The notes: generated from the sequence alone by a model not told the origin. A stretch of 64,000 nt of DNA from Chersky-806 sp036502405 (GCA_036502405.1 DASXYP010000047.1:16074-80073); one strand, 5' to 3'; shown: positions 40,141-48,253, counted from the first letter of the stretch. Made by a program: numbers and translations.

Positions 40141-40902
40141 TCAGCTCACCGCGGCGCTCCCACCGTCGATCATCAAGGTCTGCCCGGTGACGAAGCGCGC
40201 GTCGTCGCCGAGCAGGAAGCGCACTGCCACCCCGATGTCGTCGGTCGCGTCGCCGAGGCGGCCGAGCGGGATGCGACGCATCACCCTCGCCTCCATCGTC
40301 GGGTCGGAGACGAACGCGCGCGCCATGGCCGGTGAGCCCGCGAGCGGCGCGACCGCGTTCACGCGTACCCCGGCCGGACCCCACTCCCGGGCCAGCACCG
40401 AGACCATCGCCCGCTGCTGGGCCTTGACCATCGCGTAGGCCGCGAGCAGGCGCTTCCCCTCGAGGGCTGCTTCGGACGTCGTCACGACCACCGAGCCACG
40501 GGCCGCGGCGAGGAGCGGGAACGCGGCCCGGGCGACCAGGTACAACCCGCGGGTCGCGACCCGGACATGGTCTTCGAGGTCGGCGACGGTCACGTCCGTG
40601 ATCGGCCCCGACTGCGAGGACCGTCCACTCGTCGCGTTGTGCACCAGGCCGTCCAGGCGACCGGCGGCACCGGCGATCGCGTCGAGGAGCGCGCGCACCG
40701 ATTCCTCGTCACCGACGTCGCACACGATGGCGCGGCCGCGGCCGCCCGCGGCAGTGACCTCGTCTGCGACCGCCGCACCCTCGACCTCGCGGCGCGCGGC
40801 GATCCAGACGTCCCAACCCGACGCGCCACACGCGAGTGCGATGCCGCGGCCGACGCCGCCCGACGCGCCCGTCACCAGCACGCAACGCCCGGTGGCGCTC
40901 AC
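40141..40902 (-). CDS. Short-chain dehydrogenase/reductase
   Basis: The 253-residue protein is a complete classical SDR. The cofactor loop is TGASGGVGRGIA and the strand-end motif VHNATSG replaces NNAG. The catalytic Tyr and Lys are in YAMVKAQQRA, and the C-terminus GDDARFVTGQTLMIDGG is family-typical. GTG at 40902 shares GTGA with the end of the preceding gene, so the two are coupled. Substrate unknown; FabG-like or enoyl-ACP-reductase-like roles are possible. Confidence 0.86.
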   Translation of the reverse strand: MSATGRCVLVTGASGGVGRGIALACGASGWDVWIAARREVEGAAVADEVTAAGGRGRAIVCDVGDEESVRALLDAIAGAAGRLDGLVHNATSGRSSQSGPITDVTVADLEDHVRVATRGLYLVARAAFPLLAAARGSVVVTTSEAALEGKRLLAAYAMVKAQQRAMVSVLAREWGPAGVRVNAVAPLAGSPAMARAFVSDPTMEARVMRRIPLGRLGDATDDIGVAVRFLLGDDARFVTGQTLMIDGGSAAVS

Positions 40903-41540
40903 GGGTGTCCTCCGGTCGCGGGGAGCACGGTGCCGGTGAGGCCCGCACCGTCGTCGGAGAGCAGCATCCGGACCGCGCCCGCGATCTCGACGTCGACCCG
41001 ACCGGGAGAGGTCGTCAGCGGCGTCGGCGAGCCCGCCAGGTCGCGTGGCGCGACCGGGCGCGCGCTGAGGACCGCGTTGACGCGCACACCCCGCCCGCCC
41101 TCGGTTGCGGCGAGCGACCGTACGAGATTGACCACGCCGTCGCCGACCGTCACCGCCGCGCCGTGCCCGGGCGCGTCGAGCGGCGCGGGTCGGTCGACGA
41201 CCACCACGATCGCGCCTCCGTCCCGGCACCGACCGGTGGCGACCGCGAGGGTCGTGAACCACAGCGCGGTCGGCCATTCGACCTCGCGCCGCCACCGGAC
41301 CGGACCGAGCTCGAGCAGCTCGACCCGCGGGGCCGGATCGGGCCACGTGCAGACGACCACCTGGTCGGCCGCGGGCAGCGCCGCGACCTCGCTCCGCCAG
41401 CCGGTCAGCAGCCCGCGCCAGTCCCAGTCCCACGTCGCGGCCGCCGGCGGCTCCGGGCTGGTGGCGGACGGCGCGGCGCCGAGCGCCAACGCCAGCGTCC
41501 CGGCGTCGGCCGAGCCGGTCCCGATGAACGTCGTGGGCAC
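40899..41540 (-). CDS. Degenerate SDR-like protein coupled to a complete SDR
   Basis: The 213-residue product has the C-terminal shape of an SDR: VVNLVRSLAATEGGRGVRVN, an AVLSARPVAP turn, then GAVRMLLSDDGAGLTGTVLP. The N-terminal part does not have a Gly-rich cofactor loop and reads FIGTGSADAGTLALALG instead. No Tyr-x-x-x-Lys pair is present. It is thus probably not an active dehydrogenase on its own. It overlaps the active SDR gene by four bases and may form a mixed dimer with it. The start is uncertain (GTG 41540). Confidence 0.6.
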   Translation of the reverse strand: MPTTFIGTGSADAGTLALALGAAPSATSPEPPAAATWDWDWRGLLTGWRSEVAALPAADQVVVCTWPDPAPRVELLELGPVRWRREVEWPTALWFTTLAVATGRCRDGGAIVVVVDRPAPLDAPGHGAAVTVGDGVVNLVRSLAATEGGRGVRVNAVLSARPVAPRDLAGSPTPLTTSPGRVDVEIAGAVRMLLSDDGAGLTGTVLPATGGHP

Positions 41541-41562
41541 CGGCCCATTGAAGCCGACGGGG

Positions 41563-41955
41563 TCAGTCCGGTTCGTCCGGCGACGCAGCCTCGGGACGGC
41601 GGCCGATCTCGACCGGGCGGGGCTTCGGCGGCGCGACCGCGTTGCGCAGGAGCTTGCGGGCCTGCGTGACCTCGTCCGTGGCCGGACCGCCGGCGCCCGC
41701 GCCCAGATGCGCCGCGGCCGCATCCTCGACGACGCAGACGATCGCGTCCCAGTCCGCATCGGGCTCGCGGGTGACGGTGACGAAGTCGTTCACGCCGAAG
41801 ACCGACGCGACGCCGTCGGCCGCCAGGACCTCTCGCGCGAACTCCGAGTCGGCGCCTTCGCCGCGCGTCGTGTCGATCCGCTCCTCGAGCGTCACGTCGA
41901 GCGTGAACTTCATCGCGTTCGGATTCGGCGTGGTGGACGGTCGCACGGTGGCCAC
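41563..41955 (-). CDS. NifU N-terminal domain (Nfu-like scaffold) protein
   Basis: The 130-residue protein has the opening PNPNAMKFTLDV, the signature of the Nfu/NifU N-terminal domain. REVLAADGVASVFGVNDFVTV and PDADWDAIVCVVEDAAAAHL follow. The C-terminal Nfu domain with its CxxC iron-sulfur site is absent; the only Cys is in the IVCVV strand. It therefore cannot carry an Fe-S cluster in the usual way. Stand-alone copies like this occur in actinobacteria with unknown function. GTG 41946 is an alternative start. Confidence 0.75.
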   Translation of the reverse strand: MATVRPSTTPNPNAMKFTLDVTLEERIDTTRGEGADSEFAREVLAADGVASVFGVNDFVTVTREPDADWDAIVCVVEDAAAAHLGAGAGGPATDEVTQARKLLRNAVAPPKPRPVEIGRRPEAASPDEPD

Positions 41956-41965
41956 GCCCCCGAGG

Positions 41966-42421
41966 CTACGCAGACGCTGCACGCTCCGCTGCCTCGGCGG
42001 CATGGGCAGCGAGACCGTCGACGCAGCGCTGCAGGAACCGGCTGAAGAACCGTCGGAGCACGCCGCCGGTCGCCGGGTACTTCGCGTGGAAGCGGCTCTG
42101 CCACCGGATCGTGGTCCCGCCGTCGTGCGGCTCGAGGTCGATGTCGGCGCGGTACCCGCGCATCGGCAGGCCGTGCAGGAGCGAGTAGCTGAAGCGGCGG
42201 TCCGGCACCAGCTCGACGATCTCCTCCCGGCTGGTGACCCGGCCGGTGTGGAAGAGCCGGATCGCGCCGAGGCCCTCCTCGCCGTCGGGCCCGGTGCGCT
42301 CGAGCTCGAACGAGTCGATCGGCGACCACGTCGGCCAGGTCACGCCCGACCGCAGGAGCCGGTAGACGAGGGCCGGCGGCGCCGGGGTCCACGCCGTGGC
42401 GACGATCTGCTGCTCTGCCAT
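41966..42421 (-). CDS. SRPBCC-fold protein, probably regulated by the divergent TetR
   Basis: The 151-residue product matches the START/polyketide-cyclase-like SRPBCC fold: WTPAPPALVYRLLRSGVTWPTWSP at the start in pieces, then DSFELERTGPDGEEGLGAIR, a hydrophobic cavity lined by RFSYSLLHGLPM, and a long C-terminal helix. Such proteins bind hydrophobic small molecules. ATG at 42421 is preferred over GTG at 42424 because GGAGG lies six bases before it. Two operator-like palindromes (42444-42473) lie between it and tetR. Confidence 0.8.
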   Translation of the reverse strand: MAEQQIVATAWTPAPPALVYRLLRSGVTWPTWSPIDSFELERTGPDGEEGLGAIRLFHTGRVTSREEIVELVPDRRFSYSLLHGLPMRGYRADIDLEPHDGGTTIRWQSRFHAKYPATGGVLRRFFSRFLQRCVDGLAAHAAEAAERAASA

Positions 42422-42443
42422 CACGCACCTCCGGGGAGCTCAC

Positions 42444-42473
42444 GTACCAATCGGTACATGTACCAGATGGTAC
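42444..42473. promoter_or_regulatory. Tandem TetR operator
   Basis: GTACCAATCGGTAC (42444-42457) and GTACCAGATGGTAC (42460-42473) are two palindromes of the form GTACC-N4-GGTAC, centred 16 bases apart. They lie between the starts of the SRPBCC gene (42421) and the TetR gene (42486), so one site could control both. Their arms are identical and the spacers differ, as expected for binding sites. Confidence 0.8.
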
Positions 42474-42485
42474 ACTGGTCGCACG

Positions 42486-43067
42486 ATGCGCGCCACCGCG
42501 AACCCGACCGACGAGGCGACCGACGACCCGCGCGCCCGGCTGCTGGACGCCGCCGTGGAGCACGTCCTGGCCCACGGGTTGAGCGACCTGAGCCTGCGCG
42601 AGCTCGCGACGGCCATCGGCACCAGCCACCGGATGCTCATCTACCACTTCGGCTCGAAGTCGGGCCTGATCGTCGCGGTCATCCGGAGGGTCGAGGAGGA
42701 CCAGCGCCACGCCCTCGACGATCTCGACCCCGCGTCGCGCCCGCCGGCCGAGACCCTGCGGTTGATGTGGCGGCGGTTCACCTCGCCCGCGCTCGCGCCG
42801 CACGAGCGGCTGTTCTTCGAGATCTACGGCCAGGCGCTGCAAGGCCGTCCGGGCGCGGTGGACCTGCTCGACGGCATCATCGAGAGCTGGGTCGCGCCCA
42901 GCGCGCAGTACGCGATCGACCGCGGTGCGGATCCCGAGATCGCCCGCGCCGACGCGCGGCTCGGGGTCGCGGTCACCCGCGGGCTGCTGCTCGACTGGCT
43001 CGCCACCGGTGACCGGGCCGGCGTCGACGCCGCGTTCGAGCGCTACGTCACGCGTGTCGCGAGATGA
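42486..43067 (+). CDS. TetR family regulator with adjacent operator
   Basis: The 193-residue protein has the TetR helix-turn-helix: RARLLDAAVEHVLAHGLSDL, SLRELATAIGTSHRMLIYHF, GSKSGLIVAV. The ligand domain (SAQYAIDRGADPEIARADAR) has no recognised type. ATG at 42486 lies 12 bases after the tandem palindromes, so autoregulation is likely. The GNAT gene begins in its stop codon (ATGA), so they form an operon. Confidence 0.9.
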   Translation: MRATANPTDEATDDPRARLLDAAVEHVLAHGLSDLSLRELATAIGTSHRMLIYHFGSKSGLIVAVIRRVEEDQRHALDDLDPASRPPAETLRLMWRRFTSPALAPHERLFFEIYGQALQGRPGAVDLLDGIIESWVAPSAQYAIDRGADPEIARADARLGVAVTRGLLLDWLATGDRAGVDAAFERYVTRVAR

Positions 43068-43537
43068 GCCAGGTCGGAGTGGCCCTCCGCCCGGCGAAGG
43101 TCGACGAGGCGCCGGCGTTGAGCGAGCTCGCGCTCCGATCCAAGGCGCACTGGGGCTACGACGAGGCATTTCTCGAAGCATGTCGGGACGAGCTCACGGT
43201 CCGTCCCGAGCACGTCGCCGGGGGCCGGGTGGTCGTCGCCACGTCCGGGGCGCGCGTCGTCGGCTTCTCGATCCTCCTCGGCGGACCGCCCCGCGCGGAG
43301 CTCGAGATGCTCTTCGTCGAGCCCGACGCCATCGGCACCAGGGTGGGATCGGTCCTGCTCGCGCGCCTGCGAGCCGACTCGCTCGCCCTCGGCTGCCGCG
43401 CGCTGCGCATCGAAGCCGACCCGCACGCGGTCGGCTTCTACGAGCATCACGGGGCGGTGCGGGTCGGCGACGAGCCGTCCGCGACGTTCCCGGGCCGCAC
43501 CCTGCCGATCCTCGAGCTCGACCTCCGCCCGGCGTAG
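43064..43537 (+). CDS. GNAT family N-acetyltransferase
   Basis: The 157-residue protein is a single GNAT domain. VALRPAKVDEAPALSELALRS opens it, VVVATSGARVVGFSILL forms the central strands, and LEMLFVEPDAIGTRVGSVLL carries the acetyl-CoA loop (here GTRVG in place of the RxxGxG/A consensus). CRALRIEADPHAVGFYEHHGA is the usual C-terminal part. The substrate is unknown. It is translationally coupled to the TetR gene by a four-base overlap. Confidence 0.87.
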   Translation: MSQVGVALRPAKVDEAPALSELALRSKAHWGYDEAFLEACRDELTVRPEHVAGGRVVVATSGARVVGFSILLGGPPRAELEMLFVEPDAIGTRVGSVLLARLRADSLALGCRALRIEADPHAVGFYEHHGAVRVGDEPSATFPGRTLPILELDLRPA

Positions 43538-43546
43538 CGGGCACCG

Positions 43547-44023
43547 TTACCGGCCGGCGTCGCCGTCCACCAGCTCGCGCAGGATGTCCGCGTGACCCGC
43601 GTGCCGGCCGGTCTCCTCGAGCAGGTGCATGAGCACCCAGCGGAGGTTCACCGGAGGCAGGTCGCCGACCTCCCGGCACTCGTCGTCGAGCTGCGCGGAC
43701 GCGACGATCGCGTCGACGACCGGCCACGCCGCCCGGTACGCGTCGACCGCCGCCCCGATGGTGTCCGAGGGCTGCACCGAATCCGACGGGACGACATCGG
43801 CGGGCTCGCCGGCGAAGCGGTGGACGATCCAAAGGGACTCGGCGGTCGCCATGTGCTTCGCGAGCCAGAGCAGGGAGGTCCCGCTCGCCACCGGCGACGA
43901 GCGCGCCGCGGCGTCGTCGACGCCCTCGACCTTCCGAGCGAACGACTCGCGCTGGTATTGCAGCAGGGCGAGCAGCGTCGCGCGCTCATCGGCGACGAGC
44001 CTCGGCGGCTTGCGGTCGACCAC
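43547..44023 (-). CDS. DinB/DUF664 family protein
   Basis: The 158-residue protein has the DinB-like four-helix pattern of DUF664 and mycothiol-type proteins. The N-terminal part reads DERATLLALLQYQRESFARK, then GTSLLWLAKHMATAESLW with its metal-binding His. LRWVLMHLLEETGRHAGHADIL near the C-terminus has two more metal His residues. These proteins are metal-dependent thiol transferases or hydrolases in actinobacteria, often with mycothiol. The substrate is not known. GTG at 44023 lies two bases after the upstream gene's stop. Confidence 0.85.
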   Translation of the reverse strand: MVDRKPPRLVADERATLLALLQYQRESFARKVEGVDDAAARSSPVASGTSLLWLAKHMATAESLWIVHRFAGEPADVVPSDSVQPSDTIGAAVDAYRAAWPVVDAIVASAQLDDECREVGDLPPVNLRWVLMHLLEETGRHAGHADILRELVDGDAGR

Positions 44024-44025
44024 GC

Positions 44026-45000
44026 TCAGCCCGAGAGCTCGGCCCGGGCCCGCGCGAAGAAGTCCAACGCGGCCCCGCGTTGGTCCGCGTGGTCGGCGAA
44101 GGCGGCAAGTCCCAGTGCCGCGAACGACCCCTCGTTCCAGAAGGTCTCCGAGTGCGGCGTCCACGGGGACACGTACACGTACGGCTCGGGGTGCTCCGCG
44201 TCTCCGGGTGACGCACCGTACGTGGCGCGTCGGCCGGCGGCTTCGTCGCCGAAGTCGAACGAGAGGTCGAAGTGCTCGGGCCAGAGCTGCACCCGCGCGG
44301 GACTCAGGTTCCCCGCGTCGGCGCGCAGGGCTTCGAGCACGGAGGCGGCGAACCCGAACCAGTCGGCGAGGAACCGCGCGGCCGCACCAACGACGAGCAG
44401 GGGAGCATCGGGCTCGAGGGGCGTCGTCGGGGTGTACACGTCGGTCGGCGCGCCGGTCTGGATTCCCAGCGCGTCGGCCGCGGCGCGGACGGTCGTGAGC
44501 GGGTGGAGCGTGGCCGCGCCCGCAACGACGTGGGTCAGGCCATCGACTCCGACGCGGACCTGCTCGTCGGCGCCGAAGAACGGCGTGCCGAACCCGCCGC
44601 GCGTGAAGCGCAGCCCGATCTTGCCGTTCGCCCGGTAGCGCGCCGGCGCGACGACGTGCTCGGCCAGCGTGTGCCACGAAGTTCGCGTCGCCACGAGCGC
44701 GTCACGGTCCGGGGGCAGCACCAGCGGCCGCCACGCGCCGAGCCACCGGTCCGCGCACCAGGGCGCGAGGTCCGGCTCGTCGTGAGCCAGGTCGTCCCAC
44801 GTCGTTGCGGCGCCCACAACCGGCACCGGAGCAAGCACCGGGCGCTCGGAGCCGTCGGAGTCCTGGACGGGATCGTCGGCGAAGAGCGGTGGCGCGGTCG
44901 AGGCGGGTGGCGACGGCTCCAGCACCCGGACGTCGAAGCGGTCACCCGTTCGTTCCCGGGCCTCGCGCCGCGGGTCCACGGAGGAGCCGTCAGTGCTCAT
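44026..45000 (-). CDS. Unrecognised 324-residue protein
   Basis: The soluble protein has no signal peptide or membrane segment. Features are an Arg/Pro-rich N-terminus (about residues 1-60), LPPDRDALVATRTSWHTLAEH, IGLRFTRGGFGTPFFGADEQVRV, and a C-terminal half with VQLWPEHFDLSFDFGDEA and PYVYVSPWTPHSETFWNEG. The RFTRGGFGTPFFG and WPEHFD segments look conserved. I think similar proteins occur in actinobacteria without known role, but cannot name a family. It is transcribed with the DinB gene, two bases apart, and lies back to back with the egtA promoter. Confidence 0.55.
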   Translation of the reverse strand: MSTDGSSVDPRREARERTGDRFDVRVLEPSPPASTAPPLFADDPVQDSDGSERPVLAPVPVVGAATTWDDLAHDEPDLAPWCADRWLGAWRPLVLPPDRDALVATRTSWHTLAEHVVAPARYRANGKIGLRFTRGGFGTPFFGADEQVRVGVDGLTHVVAGAATLHPLTTVRAAADALGIQTGAPTDVYTPTTPLEPDAPLLVVGAAARFLADWFGFAASVLEALRADAGNLSPARVQLWPEHFDLSFDFGDEAAGRRATYGASPGDAEHPEPYVYVSPWTPHSETFWNEGSFAALGLAAFADHADQRGAALDFFARARAELSG

Positions 45001-45129
45001 CGGCTGCCCACCCTACGACCGGCATCGGGCCGGGCCGCTCGCCGTGGCCCTCGCCCTTCGGTCCGTGAGGTTCACGATGATCTCGCCGATTGGGAATCCC
45101 CGGCGGCCGGTCGGCCGTTCCTCCCCGGG

Positions 45130-45157
45130 TGTGACGGACGCCCGGCATGGATAGCGT
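45130..45157 (+). promoter_or_regulatory. Probable promoter of the leader ORF/egtA unit
   Basis: TGTGAC (45130-45135) and TAGCGT (45152-45157) are 16 bases apart. The same -10 sequence is used at the metY promoter. The AAAGGAG ribosome-binding site of the leader ORF starts 14 bases further on (45171-45177). The upstream gap (45001-45129) shows no gene. Confidence 0.45.
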
Positions 45158-45182
45158 TCGTGGGCGATCGAAAGGAGCTCCC

Positions 45183-45269
45183 GTGCTACGACATGCGCTC
45201 TCTCATCACATCTACCTCGCCTCGATCCGCGACGAGGACTGGGTCGCCGCCCAGTTCGGCTACCGGTAG
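45183..45269 (+). CDS. 28-residue leader peptide upstream of egtA
   Basis: GTG at 45183 lies five bases after AAAGGAG, the strongest ribosome-binding site nearby. The frame runs 28 codons and its TAG is directly followed by the egtA ATG. The peptide is MLRHALSHHIYLASIRD followed by EDWVAAQFGYR. It contains three histidines (positions 4, 8, 9), two of them adjacent, and no cysteine. Since egtA has no other ribosome-binding site, its translation probably depends on ribosomes finishing this ORF. Histidine is the precursor of ergothioneine, so a sensing role is conceivable but speculative. Confidence 0.6.
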   Translation: MLRHALSHHIYLASIRDEDWVAAQFGYR

Positions 45270-46541
45270 ATGCCGACGCCGACGCAGGACCTCACCCTCG
45301 GCCACGCTCGACGCGTCGTCGCCGAGCACGGCTTTCTGACCTCCGCCCCCTCCCGCCCCGCCCCCACCTCCCCCGGCGCCGCCCGGCTCGGCATCGAGAT
45401 CGAGTGGCACACGGTTCGCACCGACGACCCCGAACGCGCGGTGCCGTTCGACCGGCTCGAGTCGATCGCAAGGTCGATCCCCCTGCCGGGTCGCAGCCGC
45501 CTGACCTTCGAGCCCGGTGGCCAGGTCGAGCTGAGCTCGCAACCGCTCCCCCACTTCGACGCGTGTCGCGTGATCCGCTCCGACGCCGCCGCGCTCACGA
45601 CCGGGCTCGCGGCGGAGGGCATCGGGCTCGTCGGCGTCGGGCTGCTGCCCGGGCCTCGCACGCGCGTGCTGCGATCACCGCGGTACGACGCGATGGAGGC
45701 GCATTTCGATGCGCTCGGTGACGCCGGGCGCACGATGATGCGCCAGACCGCGGCCGTCCAGGTGAACGTCGACCTTGGTCCGGACCAGCAGTCGCCGAGC
45801 CGGTGGCAGAGCGCGCACGCGCTCGGTCCGCTGCTCGCCGCGGTCTTCGCGAACTCGCCGTTCGCGGCGTCGGGGCCGTCGGGCTGGAGCTCGACCCGGC
45901 TCGCGGTCTGGCTGGCGCTCGAGGGCGGCCGCTCGGCCCCCGTCGGCACCAACGGCGGCGCCGGCTCCGCGTGGGCCGAGTACGCGCTGCGGGCGCCCGT
46001 GATGTGCATCCGGGTGTCGGACGACGAGTTCGTTCCCGTCTGCGAGCCGCTGACGTTCGCGGACTGGATCGTCGACGGCCACGAGCTCGGCTGGCCGACC
46101 GAGGACGACCTCACCTACCACCTCACGACGTTGTTCCCACCGATCCGGCCGCGCGGCTGGCTCGAGCTCCGGATGATCGATGCGCTCCCGTCCGAGTGGT
46201 TCACGGTGCCGGCGATCCTGACCGCCGCGCTCCTCGAGGATTCCGAGGCGTCCGTGCAGATCGCGCGCGGACTGGCCCCCCTCGCCGGCCGTTGGGCCGA
46301 TGCCGCGCGCGACGGTCTGCGTGACGCCGACTTCGCCGCGGCGGCGAAGGACTGCTTCGGCGCGGCGCGCCGCGCGCTCGGACGCCTCGGCGCACGGCGC
46401 GACATCACCGACATCCTCGAGCTCTACCGCGAGCGGTACGTCGATCGCGGCCGTTGTCCGGCCGACGATCTCCTCGAGTCGTGGCAGACGACGGGCCGTC
46501 TGACCCCGATGCCGGAGAGCGCGCCCGCACCCGTCGACTGA
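45270..46541 (+). CDS. egtA: Ergothioneine-pathway glutamate-cysteine ligase
   Basis: Joins glutamate and cysteine to gamma-glutamylcysteine, the sulfur donor used by EgtB in ergothioneine synthesis. The 423-residue protein belongs to the GCS2/plant-type ligases: LGIEIEWHTVRTDD (the E-x-E metal/substrate site), FEPGGQVELSSQPLP, QTAAVQVNVDLG and RGWLELRMIDALPSEWF. EgtB, EgtC and EgtD genes are not in the window, so the assignment as EgtA rather than a general ligase rests on protein type. The start directly follows the leader ORF stop. Confidence 0.87.
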   Translation: MPTPTQDLTLGHARRVVAEHGFLTSAPSRPAPTSPGAARLGIEIEWHTVRTDDPERAVPFDRLESIARSIPLPGRSRLTFEPGGQVELSSQPLPHFDACRVIRSDAAALTTGLAAEGIGLVGVGLLPGPRTRVLRSPRYDAMEAHFDALGDAGRTMMRQTAAVQVNVDLGPDQQSPSRWQSAHALGPLLAAVFANSPFAASGPSGWSSTRLAVWLALEGGRSAPVGTNGGAGSAWAEYALRAPVMCIRVSDDEFVPVCEPLTFADWIVDGHELGWPTEDDLTYHLTTLFPPIRPRGWLELRMIDALPSEWFTVPAILTAALLEDSEASVQIARGLAPLAGRWADAARDGLRDADFAAAAKDCFGAARRALGRLGARRDITDILELYRERYVDRGRCPADDLLESWQTTGRLTPMPESAPAPVD

Positions 46542-46605
46542 CCGGGGAGCCGGTCGTCGGCGCGCCCGCTCGACACCTCCACTCCGTCGCGGGCACTGTG
46601 GGCCG

Positions 46606-47343
46606 ATGACAGCCGCGGTCGTGCTCGTCCACGGAGCCTGGCACGGGGCGTGGTGCTTCGAGCCGGTGCTCGAACGCCTCGCGGGCACGGGCGTCGAAGC
46701 CTTCGCGGTCGACCTCCCCGGCCACGGCGCCGACCGGGGCCCGCTCGGCGACCTGCACGCCGATGCGGCACGCGTGCGCGAGGTGCTGGACGGCATCGAC
46801 CGGGACTGCGTGCTGCTCGGCCACTCGTACGGCGGCGCGGTGATCACCGAGGCGGGCATCCACCCTGCGGTGCGCCACCTGGTCTACCTGGCGGCGTTCG
46901 CGCTCGACGCCGGCGAGTCCTGCATGGCCGCCGCGATCGCCGAGTCGCAGGCGATGCAGCTCGCGTACGACGGGCCGAACCTCGCGGACGCCTTCGTCCC
47001 CCACGAGGACGGGACCATCACCGTCGAGCCCGGCGGCGCGGTGGAGCTCCTCTTCCAGGACTGCGATCCGGCGACCGCGGCATGGGCCGTCGATCGGCTC
47101 GGACCGCAGCCGAGCGTGACGCTCGGGGACGTCCCGACCGCAGTTGCCTGGCGCGAGCGGCCTTCGACCTACGTCGTGTGCACCGAGGACCGGGGCGTGC
47201 ACCCCGACCTCCAGCGCGCGCTCGCACGCCGATGTGACGAGCAGGTGGAATGGCCGACGAGCCACTCGCCGTTCCTGTCCGCGCCGGATCGGGTGGCCGA
47301 CCTCGTCGCGGGCATCGCGCGCTCGCTCCTGCCGCGGGGCTAG
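46606..47343 (+). CDS. Alpha/beta hydrolase
   Basis: The 245-residue protein has the oxyanion-side motif VLVHGAWHGAWCF, the nucleophile in LLGHSYGGAVI and the catalytic His probably in TSHSPFLSAPDRV. HGAWHGAWCW-type openings belong to the methyl-esterase/hydroxynitrile-lyase-like group of alpha/beta hydrolases. The substrate is unknown. It ends with TAG sharing CTAG with the stop of the convergent metF gene, so there is no space for a separate terminator. Confidence 0.85.
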   Translation: MTAAVVLVHGAWHGAWCFEPVLERLAGTGVEAFAVDLPGHGADRGPLGDLHADAARVREVLDGIDRDCVLLGHSYGGAVITEAGIHPAVRHLVYLAAFALDAGESCMAAAIAESQAMQLAYDGPNLADAFVPHEDGTITVEPGGAVELLFQDCDPATAAWAVDRLGPQPSVTLGDVPTAVAWRERPSTYVVCTEDRGVHPDLQRALARRCDEQVEWPTSHSPFLSAPDRVADLVAGIARSLLPRG

Positions 47344-48197
47344 GGCGCGACCAGTCCCAGGTTCTCGTAGATCTGCCGGGTCGCGGTCGACCGGTTCAGC
47401 GTGTAGAAGTGCAAGCCCGGCGCGCCGCCGTCGATCAACGAACGCGCGAGGTTCGTGGCCTCCTCGACCCCGACCGCGAACACTGCGTCAGGGTCATCCG
47501 CGACTGCCTCGAGCTTGTCCGCGAGCCAGCGCGGGAACTCCGAGCCCTGGAGCTGGGACATGCGCTTGATGCTGCCGATCGTCGTCGCGGGCATGATGCC
47601 GGGGATCACCGGCTTGTCGACCCCGTGACTACGGAGGCTCTCGACGAGGTCGAAGTAGTGCTCGGCGTCGAAGAAGAACTGGGTGATCGCGAAGTCGGCA
47701 GCCGCGAGCTTGCGGGCGGTGTGGAGCCGGTCGCTCTCGCGGTTCGGCGAGCGCGGGTGCGGCTCCGGGTGCGCGGCGACCCCGACCGAGAAGTCGCCGA
47801 TGCCGCGGACGAGGTGGACGAGGTCCACGGCGTGCTCGAGCTCCCCACGCGGCAGGTCGACGTCCGGCGGCGGGTCGCCACCGAGGGCGAGGATGTTCTC
47901 GATCCCGGAGTCGCCGTAGCGGGCGACGATCTCCTCGAGCTGCGCGCGCGTATGGCCGACGCAGGTGAGGTGCGCCATCGGCGTCATCTGCGTCTCGCGC
48001 AGGATCCCGGTGACGATCTCGTGGGTCTTCTCGCGCGTCGAGCCGCCCGCGCCGTAGGTCACCGACACGTACGACGGCCCGAGCGGCTCCAGCTCCTCGA
48101 GCGCGGCGGTCAGCGCGAGCTCGGCCGCCGGCGTCCGCGGCGGGAAGAACTCGAACGAGTAGCTCGGGCCACGAGCCAGGATGTCTGCGATCTTCAT
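47340..48197 (-). CDS. metF: 5,10-methylenetetrahydrofolate reductase
   Basis: Makes 5-methyltetrahydrofolate, the methyl donor for methionine synthesis. The 285-residue protein opens SYSFEFFPPRT and has SVTYGAGGSTREKTHEIV and ILALGGDPPPD. DFAITQFFFDAEHYFDLVE and IPGIMPATT are the folate/FAD-site strands. ATG at 48197 has a TACCCT box ten bases upstream and no Shine-Dalgarno sequence. TTG at 48206 is open in frame but less likely. It is not linked here to methionine synthase. Confidence 0.94.
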   Translation of the reverse strand: MKIADILARGPSYSFEFFPPRTPAAELALTAALEELEPLGPSYVSVTYGAGGSTREKTHEIVTGILRETQMTPMAHLTCVGHTRAQLEEIVARYGDSGIENILALGGDPPPDVDLPRGELEHAVDLVHLVRGIGDFSVGVAAHPEPHPRSPNRESDRLHTARKLAAADFAITQFFFDAEHYFDLVESLRSHGVDKPVIPGIMPATTIGSIKRMSQLQGSEFPRWLADKLEAVADDPDAVFAVGVEEATNLARSLIDGGAPGLHFYTLNRSTATRQIYENLGLVAP

Positions 48198-48253
48198 AAG
48201 TGACAAAAGGGTACGCGAGCGGTCGAGCCCCTTCGCCTACGTTCTCCGTCGAC

